Part shown: positions 43,663-52,337 of the stretch, one piece after another
Layout of the letters: each line of letters starts with the position of its first letter
Numbering within the stretch: position 1 is the stretch's first letter
Source: Bacillota bacterium
GTDB taxonomy: Bacteria; Bacillota; UBA4882; UBA10575
Assembly (NCBI GenBank): GCA_012837715.1
Contig: DUQR01000032.1
Location: 1 to 56,496 of the forward strand
Reading direction: 5' to 3'
Length of the DNA: 56,496 nucleotides
Notes under the pieces: model-generated
Told to the model about the DNA's origin: nothing
The model's input: the letters and a program-made list of their open reading frames with translations, nothing else
Database searches by the model: none
Made by a program: the position numbers and the translations under genes

Positions 43663-44196
43663 TTATTCCTCCAGTTCCTCAAGACAAATTTGCCCGTTGG
43701 TGTAAATACAGATCTCAGCGGCAATTTTCAAGGCGGCGACCGCAATCTCCCCCACCGATAAGGAAGAATGGGCTTTTAAAGCCCGGGCTGCAGCTAAAGC
43801 GTAGGGACCCCCGGAACCGATGGCCGCAATCCCGTCATCTGGCTCAATCACTTCCCCGGAACCGCTAATCAGCAAGAGATTCTTGCCATCCGCCACCAAC
43901 AGCAAGGCTTCCAACTGACGCAAGCGGCGGTCGGTACGCCATTCTTTCGCTGTTTCCACGGCCGCCCGCAGCAGTTGACCGTCATAAGCTTCCAACTGGT
44001 TTTCAAAAAGGGAAAAAAGGGTAAAAGCGTCAGCCACTGCGCCCGCAAATCCGGCTAGAATACGATTGTGGTATAAACGCCGAATTTTCTTCGCCCCGTG
44101 TTTAACAACCGTTTGTCCCATGGTGACCTGACCATCACTGGCCATGGCCACATTTTTCCCATCATGCACGGCAAGAACCGTTGTGGCTTCAAACAT
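43663..44196 (-). CDS. hslV: HslV (ClpQ) peptidase subunit
   Basis: The 177-residue protein is the proteolytic partner of HslU. It starts [20 protein letters not shown], so the catalytic Thr (T5, first of TTV) follows a four-residue leader that would be removed. This differs from B. subtilis ClpQ, where an N-terminal Ser is used. DGQVTMGQ and [20 protein letters not shown] are typical. The ATG at 44196 has AGGAG upstream. Confidence 0.96.
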   Translation of the reverse strand: MFEATTVLAVHDGKNVAMASDGQVTMGQTVVKHGAKKIRRLYHNRILAGFAGAVADAFTLFSLFENQLEAYDGQLLRAAVETAKEWRTDRRLRQLEALLLVADGKNLLLISGSGEVIEPDDGIAAIGSGGPYALAAARALKAHSSLSVGEIAVAALKIAAEICIYTNGQICLEELEE

Positions 44197-44307
44197 TTTT
44201 CTTCTCCTGTCCATTTTATGCGGTCAAGACCAAAAATATTCCGAAGAAATGATCATTCCCTTAATAGTCTGACTTTTTCCCGGGAATACATCCCTCTACC
44301 CTTTCCC

Positions 44308-45204
44308 TCAGGCGCGAGGATGGGCTTGTTGATATGTTTTTTTTATTTTATCCCGCTCCAGATGGGTATAGATCTGGGTGGTGGAGATGCTGACGTGTCC
44401 TAAAAGTTCCTGCACCGAACGGAGATCGGCCCCTCCCTCCAAGAGATGGGTGGCAAAGGAATGGCGTAAGGTATGGGGGCTAATCTTCTTCTCCAGCGCC
44501 GCCGCACGAACATAAGTGTCCAGCAGCCGACGAATACTCCGCACGGACAACCGGGTTCCGTTCTTATTGAGAAAAACAGCCCGTTCCGTGGGGTTTAATC
44601 CTGGTTTCAAGTAAACAGTCCGGCCCCGGAGCAAATAATCCTTTAGGGCCTGGCTTCCTTTCTTCCCTAAAAAAGTGATCCTCTCCTTCGCCCCTTTTCC
44701 ATAAACCCGGAGATAACCCCGGTCCAAATCTAAATCTTCCAGGTTGAGGCCACTTAACTCACTGACCCGCATTCCTGTTCCGTAAAGCACTTCCAGGATA
44801 GCCCGGTCCCGCAAACCCTTGGGCGAAACATCCTCAAACTTGAGTAATTCCTCTATTTCGCGCACATATAAAAACTGGGGCAGTTTTTTTTGCCGCTTGG
44901 GGGCACGAAAGTTGACAAAGGGATTATTCTCCACTATCCCTTGTAAAGTCAGATATTTAAAGAATGATCTTAAAGAAGCAATTTTTCTTAAAATCGTAGC
45001 GCGGGCTAAACCAAGCTCTGTCAAGTAGGCCAGATAAGCTCTGATCTCCGAAATCTCCACTTGTTGCCAGGTATTAATTTGTCTTCCTTGCATAAATTCG
45101 ACAAACTGATCAAGATCAATCTGGTAATTGACTATTGTATGTTCCGAGTAATTTTTTATTTTAATAAAAGCAAGGAAATTATTCAGATAATTCTCCAGAG
45201 ACAG
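44308..45204 (-). CDS. xerC: Tyrosine recombinase XerC (CodV), CTG start
   Basis: XerC resolves chromosome dimers at dif. Catalytic residues are visible in GTGMRVSELSGL (Arg), GKGAKERITFLG (Lys), SPHTLRHSFATHLL (His, Arg), LLGHVSISTTQIYTH (His, Tyr). The first ATG (45093) would drop part of the core-binding domain. The frame stays open upstream and encodes ENYLNNFLAFIKIKNYSEHT, a normal XerC N-terminus. No ATG, GTG or TTG is available there; a CTG at 45204, nine bases from GGGAGG, gives 298 residues, the usual length. A sigma-A promoter at 45233-45261 places the transcript start just ahead of this site. Confidence 0.88.
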   Translation of the reverse strand: MSLENYLNNFLAFIKIKNYSEHTIVNYQIDLDQFVEFMQGRQINTWQQVEISEIRAYLAYLTELGLARATILRKIASLRSFFKYLTLQGIVENNPFVNFRAPKRQKKLPQFLYVREIEELLKFEDVSPKGLRDRAILEVLYGTGMRVSELSGLNLEDLDLDRGYLRVYGKGAKERITFLGKKGSQALKDYLLRGRTVYLKPGLNPTERAVFLNKNGTRLSVRSIRRLLDTYVRAAALEKKISPHTLRHSFATHLLEGGADLRSVQELLGHVSISTTQIYTHLERDKIKKTYQQAHPRA

Positions 45205-45232
45205 AAGAGCTCACCTCCCTACCATATTAACA

Positions 45233-45261
45233 ATAATAGCACAACAACCGGGATTTTACAA
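45233..45261 (-). promoter_or_regulatory. Sigma-A promoter of xerC-hslVU-codY
   Basis: On the minus strand TTGTAA (45256-45261) is followed after exactly 17 bases by TATTAT (45233-45238). The expected start site, about 45226, is just upstream of the GGGAGGTGA ribosome-binding site at 45211-45219. Confidence 0.7.
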
Positions 45262-45307
45262 ACAAATTCCCCGTATTTTTTATTAACCTCCCATTGTAAT
45301 TTTTCCA

Positions 45308-46624
45308 TTAATTCAACGTTTCAACAATGAAATTCTCCAGCGTTATCAAGGCTCGATCGGCTATTGCCCGGTTTTTTTTCAATTTTCCTTTGATTTTCTC
45401 CTTTAAAGGCGGAAACAGACCAAAATTAATATTCATAGGTTGAAAATGTCGAATTTCTGCGTTTATTATATGGTTGATCAGCGCCCCAATGGCGGTCTCG
45501 CGGGGGAAAATTAGCGGTGGTTTTCCTTCCTGTTGCCGCAGGATGTTTTTCCCGGCAACCCACCCGGCGGCGGTTGACTCTACATAACCTTCCACCCCAA
45601 TCAGTTGGCCGGCAAAAAAGAGCGGTCTTCCCCCCTTCCACTGTAGGGAAAGATCAAGCAGCTTGGGACTGTTAATAAAAGAATTCCGGTGCATAACCCC
45701 ATAACGGACAAACTCCGCCCGGGACAGACCCGGGATCAGGCGGAAAACCCGGGCTTGTTCTCCCCAACGCAGATTGGTCTGAAAGCCGACCAGATTATAT
45801 AAGGTTCTTTCCTTGTTTTCCGGGCGTAATTGGACAACGGCATAGGGCTGCTTCCCTGTCGCCGGATCGATTAAGCCCACCGGTTTTAATGGGCCAAACC
45901 GTAAAGTATCCTTCCCCCTAGCCGCCAGTACCTCCACCGGCATACAACCCTCAAAATACCGTTTTTCGGCGGCGCCTAAATGGGATTGGTGGGTTTCGGC
46001 CGTGACCAAGTTCTCCCAAAACCTGGTGTATTCTTCTTCATTGAAAGGACAGTTTAAATACTCGGCTTCACCCCGGCCATAACGGGAGGCGGCGAAGATC
46101 CCTTCCCTGTCCAGGGATTCCCTGGTCACGATCGGAGCAACCGCATCGTAAAAATAAAAATATTCTTCACCAAAGAGTTCTTGGAGCCAGGCGGAGAAAA
46201 GGGGAGAAGTGAGCGGACCACTGGCGATGACAGCCGGTTGGTCGGGGGGAATGGAGGTAACTTCGGCCCGGATCACTTTGATCCGGGGATGTTGATTGAT
46301 CCGGGTCGTGACGCCTTGGGCAAAGCGTTGCCGGTCAACGGCCAAGGCGCCGCCGGCCGGCACTTTCGTCTCCTCAGCCACCGCCATCAGTAACGAGTCT
46401 AAGCGTCGTAGCTCTTCTTTCAATAATCCGGAGGCGTTCTCTAGATTATTCGCCTTTAAGGAATTACTACAGACCAACTCCGCCAGGAAGGAACTGGTGT
46501 GCGCCGGGGTATTCCGGAGCGGGCGCATCTCATACAGGATCACCTCCCGGCCGGCATTGGCGATCTGCCATGCTGCCTCTGAACCGGCCAAGCCGCCACC
46601 GACCACCCAAATTGGTTTAGGCAC
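45308..46624 (-). CDS. trmFO: Folate-dependent tRNA m5U54 methyltransferase TrmFO
   Basis: TrmFO (formerly Gid) methylates U54 of tRNA using methylenetetrahydrofolate and FAD. The 438-residue protein has the FAD-binding VVGGGLAGSEAAWQIANAG, then EMRPLRNTPAHTSSFLAELV, CSNSLKANNLENASGLLKEE, and GCMPVEVLAARGKDTLRFGP, all hallmark blocks. Its GTG start overlaps the topA stop by eight bases (GTGCCTAA). Confidence 0.97.
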   Translation of the reverse strand: MPKPIWVVGGGLAGSEAAWQIANAGREVILYEMRPLRNTPAHTSSFLAELVCSNSLKANNLENASGLLKEELRRLDSLLMAVAEETKVPAGGALAVDRQRFAQGVTTRINQHPRIKVIRAEVTSIPPDQPAVIASGPLTSPLFSAWLQELFGEEYFYFYDAVAPIVTRESLDREGIFAASRYGRGEAEYLNCPFNEEEYTRFWENLVTAETHQSHLGAAEKRYFEGCMPVEVLAARGKDTLRFGPLKPVGLIDPATGKQPYAVVQLRPENKERTLYNLVGFQTNLRWGEQARVFRLIPGLSRAEFVRYGVMHRNSFINSPKLLDLSLQWKGGRPLFFAGQLIGVEGYVESTAAGWVAGKNILRQQEGKPPLIFPRETAIGALINHIINAEIRHFQPMNINFGLFPPLKEKIKGKLKKNRAIADRALITLENFIVETLN

Positions 46625-48743
46625 CGGTGGATCCCCCTTCCGTTTCCTCCTTTTTCACCGGTTGCTGGTAAGAGCAACCTTGCCGGGTACAAGTCACATA
46701 TTCCCCTTTGGTTTTGCTATATTTGAGCACACAGAAAGAGCCACATTCCGGACAGGAATCTTTAGCCGGCTGGTACCAACTGGTGAACTCACAGGCGGGA
46801 TATTGATTACAACCATAGAACTTCCGCCCTTTTTTCGAGCGCCGTTCAACAATTTGTCCCTTTTTACACTCGGGACAGGTAACTCCCGTCTCCTTCTGGA
46901 TCGACTTCACGTTCTTACAGTCGGGATAACCGGGACAAGCCAAGAAACGGCCATAACGCCCGTATTTATAGACCATCATCCGGCCGCAATATTCACATTT
47001 CACCGTACTGACTTCATCGGCCAGCTGGACCCGTTCAATCGATTCTTCCGCCTTCTTCAGCTCGGAAGAAAAAGGTTCATAGAAATCGCGGACGGTGTCA
47101 ACCCAATCAACCGCCCCTTCTTCCACTTGATCCAATTTTTCTTCCATTCGGGCCGTAAAGTCGGGATCAACCACCCGCGGAAAATTCTCTTTTAACAGCC
47201 GATCCACCACTAAGCCTAATTCGGTCGGCATAAACCTTTTATTCTCCAGCACTACGTAGTTACGTTTCCGAATTGTGTCGATAATCGTCGCATAAGTGCT
47301 AGGGCGTCCGATCCCCTTTTCTTCCAAGGTCTTGACCAACATGGCTTCGCTGTACCGGGCTGGGGGTTGGGTGAAATGTTGTTCGGGACGGATCGCCTTG
47401 ATGCTGAGATCCGCTCCCACCTGTAAATCGGGAAGATACCCCGTTTCCTCTTCATCCTTATCATCCCGGTCTTCCTGATAGAGGATTAAAAAACCGGGCG
47501 CCTTGATTTTTCGACCATTGGCGCGAAAGAGAAAGGCTTCCCCTTCCAGTTCGACCGTCATCAGATCAAGCACCGCCGCTTGCATCTGACTGGCGATAAA
47601 GCGGTTCCAGATCAACTGATAAAGGCGGAACTGATCCCGACTTAAAAAGGGTTTAACCTCTTCCGGCAAACGGCCAACTACCGTCGGACGAATTGCTTCG
47701 TGGGCTTCCTGGGCGGCGGTAGCCTTCGTTTTATAGGTCGGCGGTTTCGCCGGTAAATACTCTTTACCAAAACGGGCAAGAATAATTTTTCTGCACTCTT
47801 CCTGGGCTTCCTGGGCAATCCGCACCGCATCGGTTCGGATGTAGGTAATCAGCCCGACGCTTCCTTCCCCCCCAATTTCTAATCCTTCGTACAATTGCTG
47901 CGCCAAAGACATGGTTTTTCTGGCACTGAACCCCAATTTCCGGGAAGCTTCCTGCTGCAAAGTACTGGTGGTAAAGGGGGCGGCCGGATAGCGCTTCCGC
48001 TCCCGCTTTTTCACATCGATAATCCGGAAGGAGGCCTTTTCAATCCGCTTTTGTAAAGCGCTTGCTGTCGCCTGATCCGGAATTTTCACTTTCTTACCAT
48101 TGACCTTAACTAACTGAGCAGAAAACAAGTCCCCTTCCTGAGCAACCGGATAAAAATCTCCGGTAATACTCCAGTATTCTTCCTGTTTAAAGCCGTCAAT
48201 CTCTGCTTCCCGCTGGCAAATTAAACGTAAAGCCACCGATTGGACGCGACCCGCCGATAAACCCCGGCGTACTTTCGCCCAAAGCAGTGGACTAAGCTTG
48301 TAACCGAAAAGTCGGTCTAAAATCCGGCGCGCCTGTTGAGCATTGACCCGGTTCAGATCGATCGGGCGGGGGGTTTTCATCGCCGCTTCGATTGCGCGCT
48401 TGGTAATCTCATGAAATTCGATCCGACAGGACGCCTCGGGATTCAAATCAAGAGTCTGGGCTAAATGCCAGGAAATAGCTTCCCCCTCCCGGTCCGGGTC
48501 AGTGGCTAGATATACCTCTTTAACCTTTTTAACCGAATCCTTTAGTTCTTTAATAATCTTGCCCCGGCCGCGAATGGTGATGTACTTCGGTTTAAAATCA
48601 TTCTTAACATCCACTGCCAGTTGGCTCCGGGGAAGATCCACCACATGTCCGTTGGAGGCCTTTACCCGATAACTTCGGCCTAAAATCTTACTGATCGTTT
48701 TTGCTTTTGCCGGTGATTCAACAATCACCAGTTTTTCGGACAT
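46617..48743 (-). CDS. topA: DNA topoisomerase I
   Basis: TopA relaxes negative supercoils. The 708-residue protein has an N-terminal Toprim domain (LVIVESPAKAKTISKILG, YLATDPDREGEAISWHLA), the active-site Tyr in SVGLITYIRTDA, and three C-terminal zinc-finger repeats: CEYCGRMM...CPGYPDC, CPECKKGQ...CNQYPAC and CPECGSFC...CTRQGC. AAGGAGGTG precedes the ATG. Order dprA-topA-trmFO-xerC is the same as in Bacillus. Confidence 0.97.
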   Translation of the reverse strand: MSEKLVIVESPAKAKTISKILGRSYRVKASNGHVVDLPRSQLAVDVKNDFKPKYITIRGRGKIIKELKDSVKKVKEVYLATDPDREGEAISWHLAQTLDLNPEASCRIEFHEITKRAIEAAMKTPRPIDLNRVNAQQARRILDRLFGYKLSPLLWAKVRRGLSAGRVQSVALRLICQREAEIDGFKQEEYWSITGDFYPVAQEGDLFSAQLVKVNGKKVKIPDQATASALQKRIEKASFRIIDVKKRERKRYPAAPFTTSTLQQEASRKLGFSARKTMSLAQQLYEGLEIGGEGSVGLITYIRTDAVRIAQEAQEECRKIILARFGKEYLPAKPPTYKTKATAAQEAHEAIRPTVVGRLPEEVKPFLSRDQFRLYQLIWNRFIASQMQAAVLDLMTVELEGEAFLFRANGRKIKAPGFLILYQEDRDDKDEEETGYLPDLQVGADLSIKAIRPEQHFTQPPARYSEAMLVKTLEEKGIGRPSTYATIIDTIRKRNYVVLENKRFMPTELGLVVDRLLKENFPRVVDPDFTARMEEKLDQVEEGAVDWVDTVRDFYEPFSSELKKAEESIERVQLADEVSTVKCEYCGRMMVYKYGRYGRFLACPGYPDCKNVKSIQKETGVTCPECKKGQIVERRSKKGRKFYGCNQYPACEFTSWYQPAKDSCPECGSFCVLKYSKTKGEYVTCTRQGCSYQQPVKKEETEGGSTGA

Positions 48744-48978
48744 TAAGGCACCTCCTTACTCCATATTTTAACTTCTACTCCTTGTTTTCCACTAAATGTC
48801 CCTTGCGTAGCAGGCGGCATTCCTTTCCTTATTTCAAGTGTATTCTATTCTTTCCTTTTTTGTTTAGAAAATTGCTTTCATTCTTCATCGCGCCGACCAA
48901 TCTGGCTTATCCTCGCCAACCGATATAAAGAACCAAGCAAAGCTCCTCTAGGTCTGTGCTTCAGGGTTGGAATTCTCA

Positions 48979-50106
48979 TCATTCCGTGGCGCTAGTAGTT
49001 GTCGCACGGCGGAACGTTTTCGCTGCGACCTCAATCACCGCCCCTTTCATCTCTAACATGACCAGGGCGGCGTTAACCGTGGCCGGCGGTAAAGCACTGG
49101 CCCGGATCAAATGATCAATATGGGTTTCACCGGCGGCTAAAAGATCCCAGATTTTCTGTTCCGTCGGCGTTAACGCCGAATCCGCCGCCCCCGCCGACAT
49201 CCTGGGGAGAGGTTCATTATCAACGGCTAGAAAAGGGAGGTTTAGGGCATCCAGAATATCTTTAACTTCCTCCACCAAAAAGGCCCCTTGCTTAATTAAA
49301 CCATGGGGTCCTTTACTTCCTTCTCGTTCAATGGGGCCGGGCACGGCAAAAACATCCCGTCCCTGTTCTAAGGCAAAGTCGACCGTAATCAACGAACCGC
49401 TATCATGAGTGGCTTCGACCACGGTTACCCCCAAACTTAACCCACTGATCACGCGGTTCCGTGCGGGAAAGTTCCCGGCATAGGGCGGAGTCCCTAGGGG
49501 AAACTCGGAACAGACCACGCCCCGTTGGGCGATTTTTGCGGCTAAAGTGGCATTTTCCGGCGGGTACACCCGGTCAAGACCAGAACCCAAAACCGCAACC
49601 GTGCGTCCGCCTTTAACCGTTAAAGCCCCCCGGTGGGCCGCCGAGTCGATCCCACGGGCCAATCCGCTAACCACCGTTACCCCCTGGGCGGCGAGACCAG
49701 CGGCCAGTTCGGTCGCGGTCGTCAAACCCCGCGGTGTGGCTTTCCGCGAACCGATAAGGGCAACGGCCAAGCGATCCTCCGGCCGGAACTCCCCATAATA
49801 ATAAAGAACCGGCGGCGGATCAATAATCTTTTTCAATAAGGGCGGATAAGCCGGGTCCTTTACCAGTAAAACACGGCACCCCGCCTTTTTCACCTTTTCT
49901 TGTTCCTCCCGTAAGGAGCAGGACTGGCGATAGACCAGCAGATCACCGGCGACTTTAGAGCCGACCACGGCGGCAAGGGCGCCAAACTCGCTATTCCAGA
50001 CTGCTTGGGCCGTACCGAAGGCCGCTAAAAGCCGGTAAAAACGTTTTGGCCCGATCCCGGGGGCCTTATGCAGAGCAAGCCAGTACAGAGCCTCATCAGT
50101 AAGCAT
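48979..50106 (-). CDS. dprA: DNA-processing protein DprA (Smf)
   Basis: DprA loads RecA on incoming single-stranded DNA during transformation. The 375-residue protein has a helix-hairpin-helix N-terminus (LHKAPGIGPKRFYRLL), the Rossmann-like core (LIGSRKATPRGLTTATELAA, VVSGLARGIDSAAHRGAL, LGSGLDRVYPPEN) and a C-terminal winged helix (LTPTEQKIWDLLAAGETHID). Whether the organism is competent cannot be judged from here. Confidence 0.96.
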   Translation of the reverse strand: MLTDEALYWLALHKAPGIGPKRFYRLLAAFGTAQAVWNSEFGALAAVVGSKVAGDLLVYRQSCSLREEQEKVKKAGCRVLLVKDPAYPPLLKKIIDPPPVLYYYGEFRPEDRLAVALIGSRKATPRGLTTATELAAGLAAQGVTVVSGLARGIDSAAHRGALTVKGGRTVAVLGSGLDRVYPPENATLAAKIAQRGVVCSEFPLGTPPYAGNFPARNRVISGLSLGVTVVEATHDSGSLITVDFALEQGRDVFAVPGPIEREGSKGPHGLIKQGAFLVEEVKDILDALNLPFLAVDNEPLPRMSAGAADSALTPTEQKIWDLLAAGETHIDHLIRASALPPATVNAALVMLEMKGAVIEVAAKTFRRATTTSATE

Positions 50107-50139
50107 TTGGTTTCCCTCCGGAAAAAAACTCCCAGATCA

Positions 50140-50251
50140 GCTTTTTGCATTGCAAGAGCAAAAGGATTTTACACAATACATAGTGTTTTGCTTAAATCTG
50201 ACTATCAATATATTGTATGAGGAATAAAATCAAAGAACACCGCAAAAAGCC
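50140..50251 (+). repeat. Dispersed intergenic repeat, copy B
   Basis: It begins GCTTTTTGCATTG and ends TCAAAGAACA..GCAAAAAGCC. Internally AAAAGGATT, CTATC and ATTGTAT align with copy A (15684, opposite strand). It lies in the divergent spacer between dprA and the zinc-ribbon gene and ends about 60 bases before the latter. Confidence 0.75.
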
Positions 50252-50310
50252 CCTGATAAAGTTTATTTTTCAAGGGGGAAGGGTAATAATATGGCTTGGA
50301 GGTGGCTGCT

Positions 50311-50538
50311 TTGGAAATCGATTTAAGTCAGATCTATACCTGCCCCCATTGCCAAATGGAAACCCCCCATTACCTTCTCGCCCGTCGCGAAGAACGGGTC
50401 GCCATCGCCTGTTCCCGGTGTCGAACAACCTCTTTGGTCAATGCGGTTGATCTCGAAAATCATCAAACCTGGTGGGAAGCGGAACTCCAGGAGATTTTGG
50501 CCGGTTTAGACGAAAACGGCCTTGATGATGAGCACTAA
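50311..50538 (+). CDS. Small zinc-ribbon-like protein, unknown function
   Basis: This 75-residue protein has two Cys pairs, YTCPHC near the N-terminus and IACSRCRTTSLV after 22 residues, which should form a zinc ribbon. The C-terminal third is acidic (WWEAELQEILAGLDENGLDDEH in part). I do not recognise a named family. The TTG at 50311 is chosen because GGAGGTG lies five bases upstream; an in-frame TTG at 50296 would lack a site. Its stop overlaps the yqeH stop by four bases on the opposite strand. Confidence 0.7.
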   Translation: MEIDLSQIYTCPHCQMETPHYLLARREERVAIACSRCRTTSLVNAVDLENHQTWWEAELQEILAGLDENGLDDEH

Positions 50539-51644
50539 CCATCCCGGCGCCCAACTAGACTCGGACGTGTTCCCACCTCCACCCCGGACGGAACGAGTAG
50601 CCTTAAACGGGCAGTTTCCTTTTTTACCGCCACCCAGCCAAAACCGGAGACATAAAGATCTTCTCCTGCTTCCACTGTAAAGTTCTCCTCAACAAAAGGA
50701 GCCGGGCGTTGGTTGCGGTTATAAAGGCGTAACCAGTCCGGCCCCTCTTCATGTAAGGCTTCCGCTTTTTGTCCACGGCTCCGGTGGAGCGTAATTTGTT
50801 CACCGGTAAAAAAGACTAGCGTCCGGTCGGCCGGGGACCGATTCCAGAACCCGACTAAACCACCGCCGAGCACGGCGCCGTCTGGGGGTAAATTCCAGAG
50901 TTTAACTTGAAGTTTTTTCACCGGTAAAAGCCGAGCGGCCGTTTCCGGCGAGAGGAGATCACCCATGCGGGCTCCTGGGAGAAAACCGGGAGTATCATAA
51001 AGGGTAAGCCCGTAGGCACGCAGAATCCAAGAAGTATAGCCTAGCGTCGTCCCGGGAAAACGGGAGACCGTCGGTAAAGCGGCCTTTTTTCCGTCCTCCG
51101 CAGTCAGAAGGGCTGTTAAGAGTGAAGTTTTACCCACATTGGCCGCACCCAACACAGTCACTTTCTTACCGGCTAATTCCTGTTTTAAGTCGTTAATTCT
51201 CTTCTCCGCGTCGGAGCTTTTTCCCCGGGCGGAAAGCACCCGCACCCCCAAAAGATCAAGCTGGGGAAAACGGCGGTTCCATAATTTTTGGAACCAAAGG
51301 GTCATCTCGTTCCAGGACGTCCGCTCCGGTAAAAGGTCGGCTTTATTAACCACCAGTAATACGGGTAATTTAAGCAGATTTAGCCACGTCACCGGCAGGG
51401 ACCCTTCGGGATCGAACAGATCAGCCACCAGGAGAATGAGGTCGCTTTGGGCTAAGGCCAAGCCAATCGCCTGCTCAATCGTTCCGCGGTCATCCGGCCC
51501 CGCTTTAAATATTCCGTAATGCCGCAGGCGATAACAACGTTGGCAAAATTCGGCCCCTTCCTTCCCCGGTGGAAGGTAACCGGGTCGTTCCGGGGCGACC
51601 GATTGCAAAAAAACACCACAGCCTAAACACTTCTTCTTACTCAC
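50535..51644 (-). CDS. yqeH: Ribosome biogenesis GTPase YqeH
   Basis: YqeH is a circularly permuted GTPase needed for 30S subunit assembly. The 369-residue protein has an N-terminal treble-clef zinc finger (CLGCGVFLQ, FCQRCYRLRHYG) and GTPase motifs in permuted order: G4 VVNKADLLP comes before G1 GAANVGKTSLL and G3 DTPGFLPG. I use the GTG at 51644, which overlaps the yqeG stop (GTGAGTAA) and has AGGGGAT upstream; the upstream ATG at 51689 lies inside yqeG. Confidence 0.95.
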   Translation of the reverse strand: MSKKKCLGCGVFLQSVAPERPGYLPPGKEGAEFCQRCYRLRHYGIFKAGPDDRGTIEQAIGLALAQSDLILLVADLFDPEGSLPVTWLNLLKLPVLLVVNKADLLPERTSWNEMTLWFQKLWNRRFPQLDLLGVRVLSARGKSSDAEKRINDLKQELAGKKVTVLGAANVGKTSLLTALLTAEDGKKAALPTVSRFPGTTLGYTSWILRAYGLTLYDTPGFLPGARMGDLLSPETAARLLPVKKLQVKLWNLPPDGAVLGGGLVGFWNRSPADRTLVFFTGEQITLHRSRGQKAEALHEEGPDWLRLYNRNQRPAPFVEENFTVEAGEDLYVSGFGWVAVKKETARLRLLVPSGVEVGTRPSLVGRRDG

Positions 51645-52155
51645 TGATGATCCCCTTTTTGCGCAGTTGTTTCGCGACGAACCTTTCAAGACGCCGTGCT
51701 ATTCTGGTAAAAAACAACTCTTTTGTGCTTAGGGGCGTCATCCAGACCGTAAACAAAGCCATCCGGTTGCCACCCCATACATCGGTGAAAAGTTGATCGC
51801 CGACGGTCGCCGTCTCCCCGGGGGTAGTCTCCAGCAAAGCCAGGGCTTTCCGATAAGGTGTTTTCCGTGGCTTAATCCCCTGGGAAACCCAAGGAATCCC
51901 CAATTTCTTCCCGACCACCTTGACCCGTTCTTCCAACGCATTGGAAACAATACACATTTTTAAACCGGATTTTTTCATCTCTTCCACCCAGGCAAGGGTC
52001 TTCGGAGAAACCTCGACCTGTCCCCACTCAACTAAAGTATTATCCAAGTCAAGCAAAACTCCTTTTACGCCCCGGGCGTGAAAGTCATCCGGTTTTAAAT
52101 CGGTCAAATATTTAATGCGTAAAGCAGGATAAAATCTTTTCCACATCACACTCAC
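51637..52155 (-). CDS. yqeG: YqeG-family HAD phosphatase
   Basis: The 172-residue protein is a HAD IIIA-type phosphatase. Motif I is LDLDNTLVEW, motif II IVSNALEERV, motif III has the Lys in GIKPRKTPYRKAL, and motif IV is TVGDQLFTDVWGGNRM. Its substrate is unknown here; homologues include a phosphatidylglycerophosphate phosphatase. The GTG at 52155 has AAGGAA eight bases upstream; an ATG at 52146 is the alternative. It is coupled to yqeH. Confidence 0.92.
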   Translation of the reverse strand: MSVMWKRFYPALRIKYLTDLKPDDFHARGVKGVLLDLDNTLVEWGQVEVSPKTLAWVEEMKKSGLKMCIVSNALEERVKVVGKKLGIPWVSQGIKPRKTPYRKALALLETTPGETATVGDQLFTDVWGGNRMALFTVWMTPLSTKELFFTRIARRLERFVAKQLRKKGIISE

Positions 52156-52182
52156 CAGCTCAATTCCTTCGAAAGTATTTCT

Positions 52183-52210
52183 ATTATACCACAAAAGATA
52201 TTTTTGGAAA
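52183..52210 (-). promoter_or_regulatory. Extended -10 promoter of yqeG-yqeH
   Basis: On the minus strand TTTCCA (52205-52210), a 16-base spacer and TGGTATAAT (perfect -10 with an upstream TG) precede yqeG. The predicted start is about 20 bases before the GTG at 52155. Confidence 0.7.
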
Positions 52211-52305
52211 CTGCTTTTCGGTCAAGCCCCTCCGCTGTCTTGGTATAAAAAGGAAAGTTTTGGGCAATAATCTAATTGCATACTAATTACCTTTCTGCTT
52301 AGCCC

Positions 52306-52323
52306 CTTTCGCGCAAGCGAAAG
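52306..52323 (+). other. GNRA hairpin just before transglycosylase RBS
   Basis: CTTTCGC (52306-52312) pairs with GCGAAAG (52317-52323) around a GCAA tetraloop, ending one base before the AAAGGAGG ribosome-binding site at 52325. It may influence translation or mRNA stability. Confidence 0.45.
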
Positions 52324-52337
52324 AAAAGGAGGATTCC

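Noticed and set aside
44308-45204. Prophage or integrative element based on a tyrosine recombinase and nearby tRNA genes
   Set aside because: The recombinase is the chromosomal XerC/CodV in its conserved place, the tRNA genes are 8 kb away, and no phage genes or attachment-site duplication are seen.
46296-47195. Long plus-strand open frame (299 codons) across the topA/trmFO boundary
   Set aside because: It is antisense to two clear genes, has no ribosome-binding site and no recognisable motif; its length reflects the high GC content at certain codon positions of the real genes.
48870-48952. Possible fourth, decayed copy of the dispersed repeat between topA and dprA
   Set aside because: AAAGAACCAAGCAAAGCTCC resembles the conserved end, but the other end and the middle do not align well enough.
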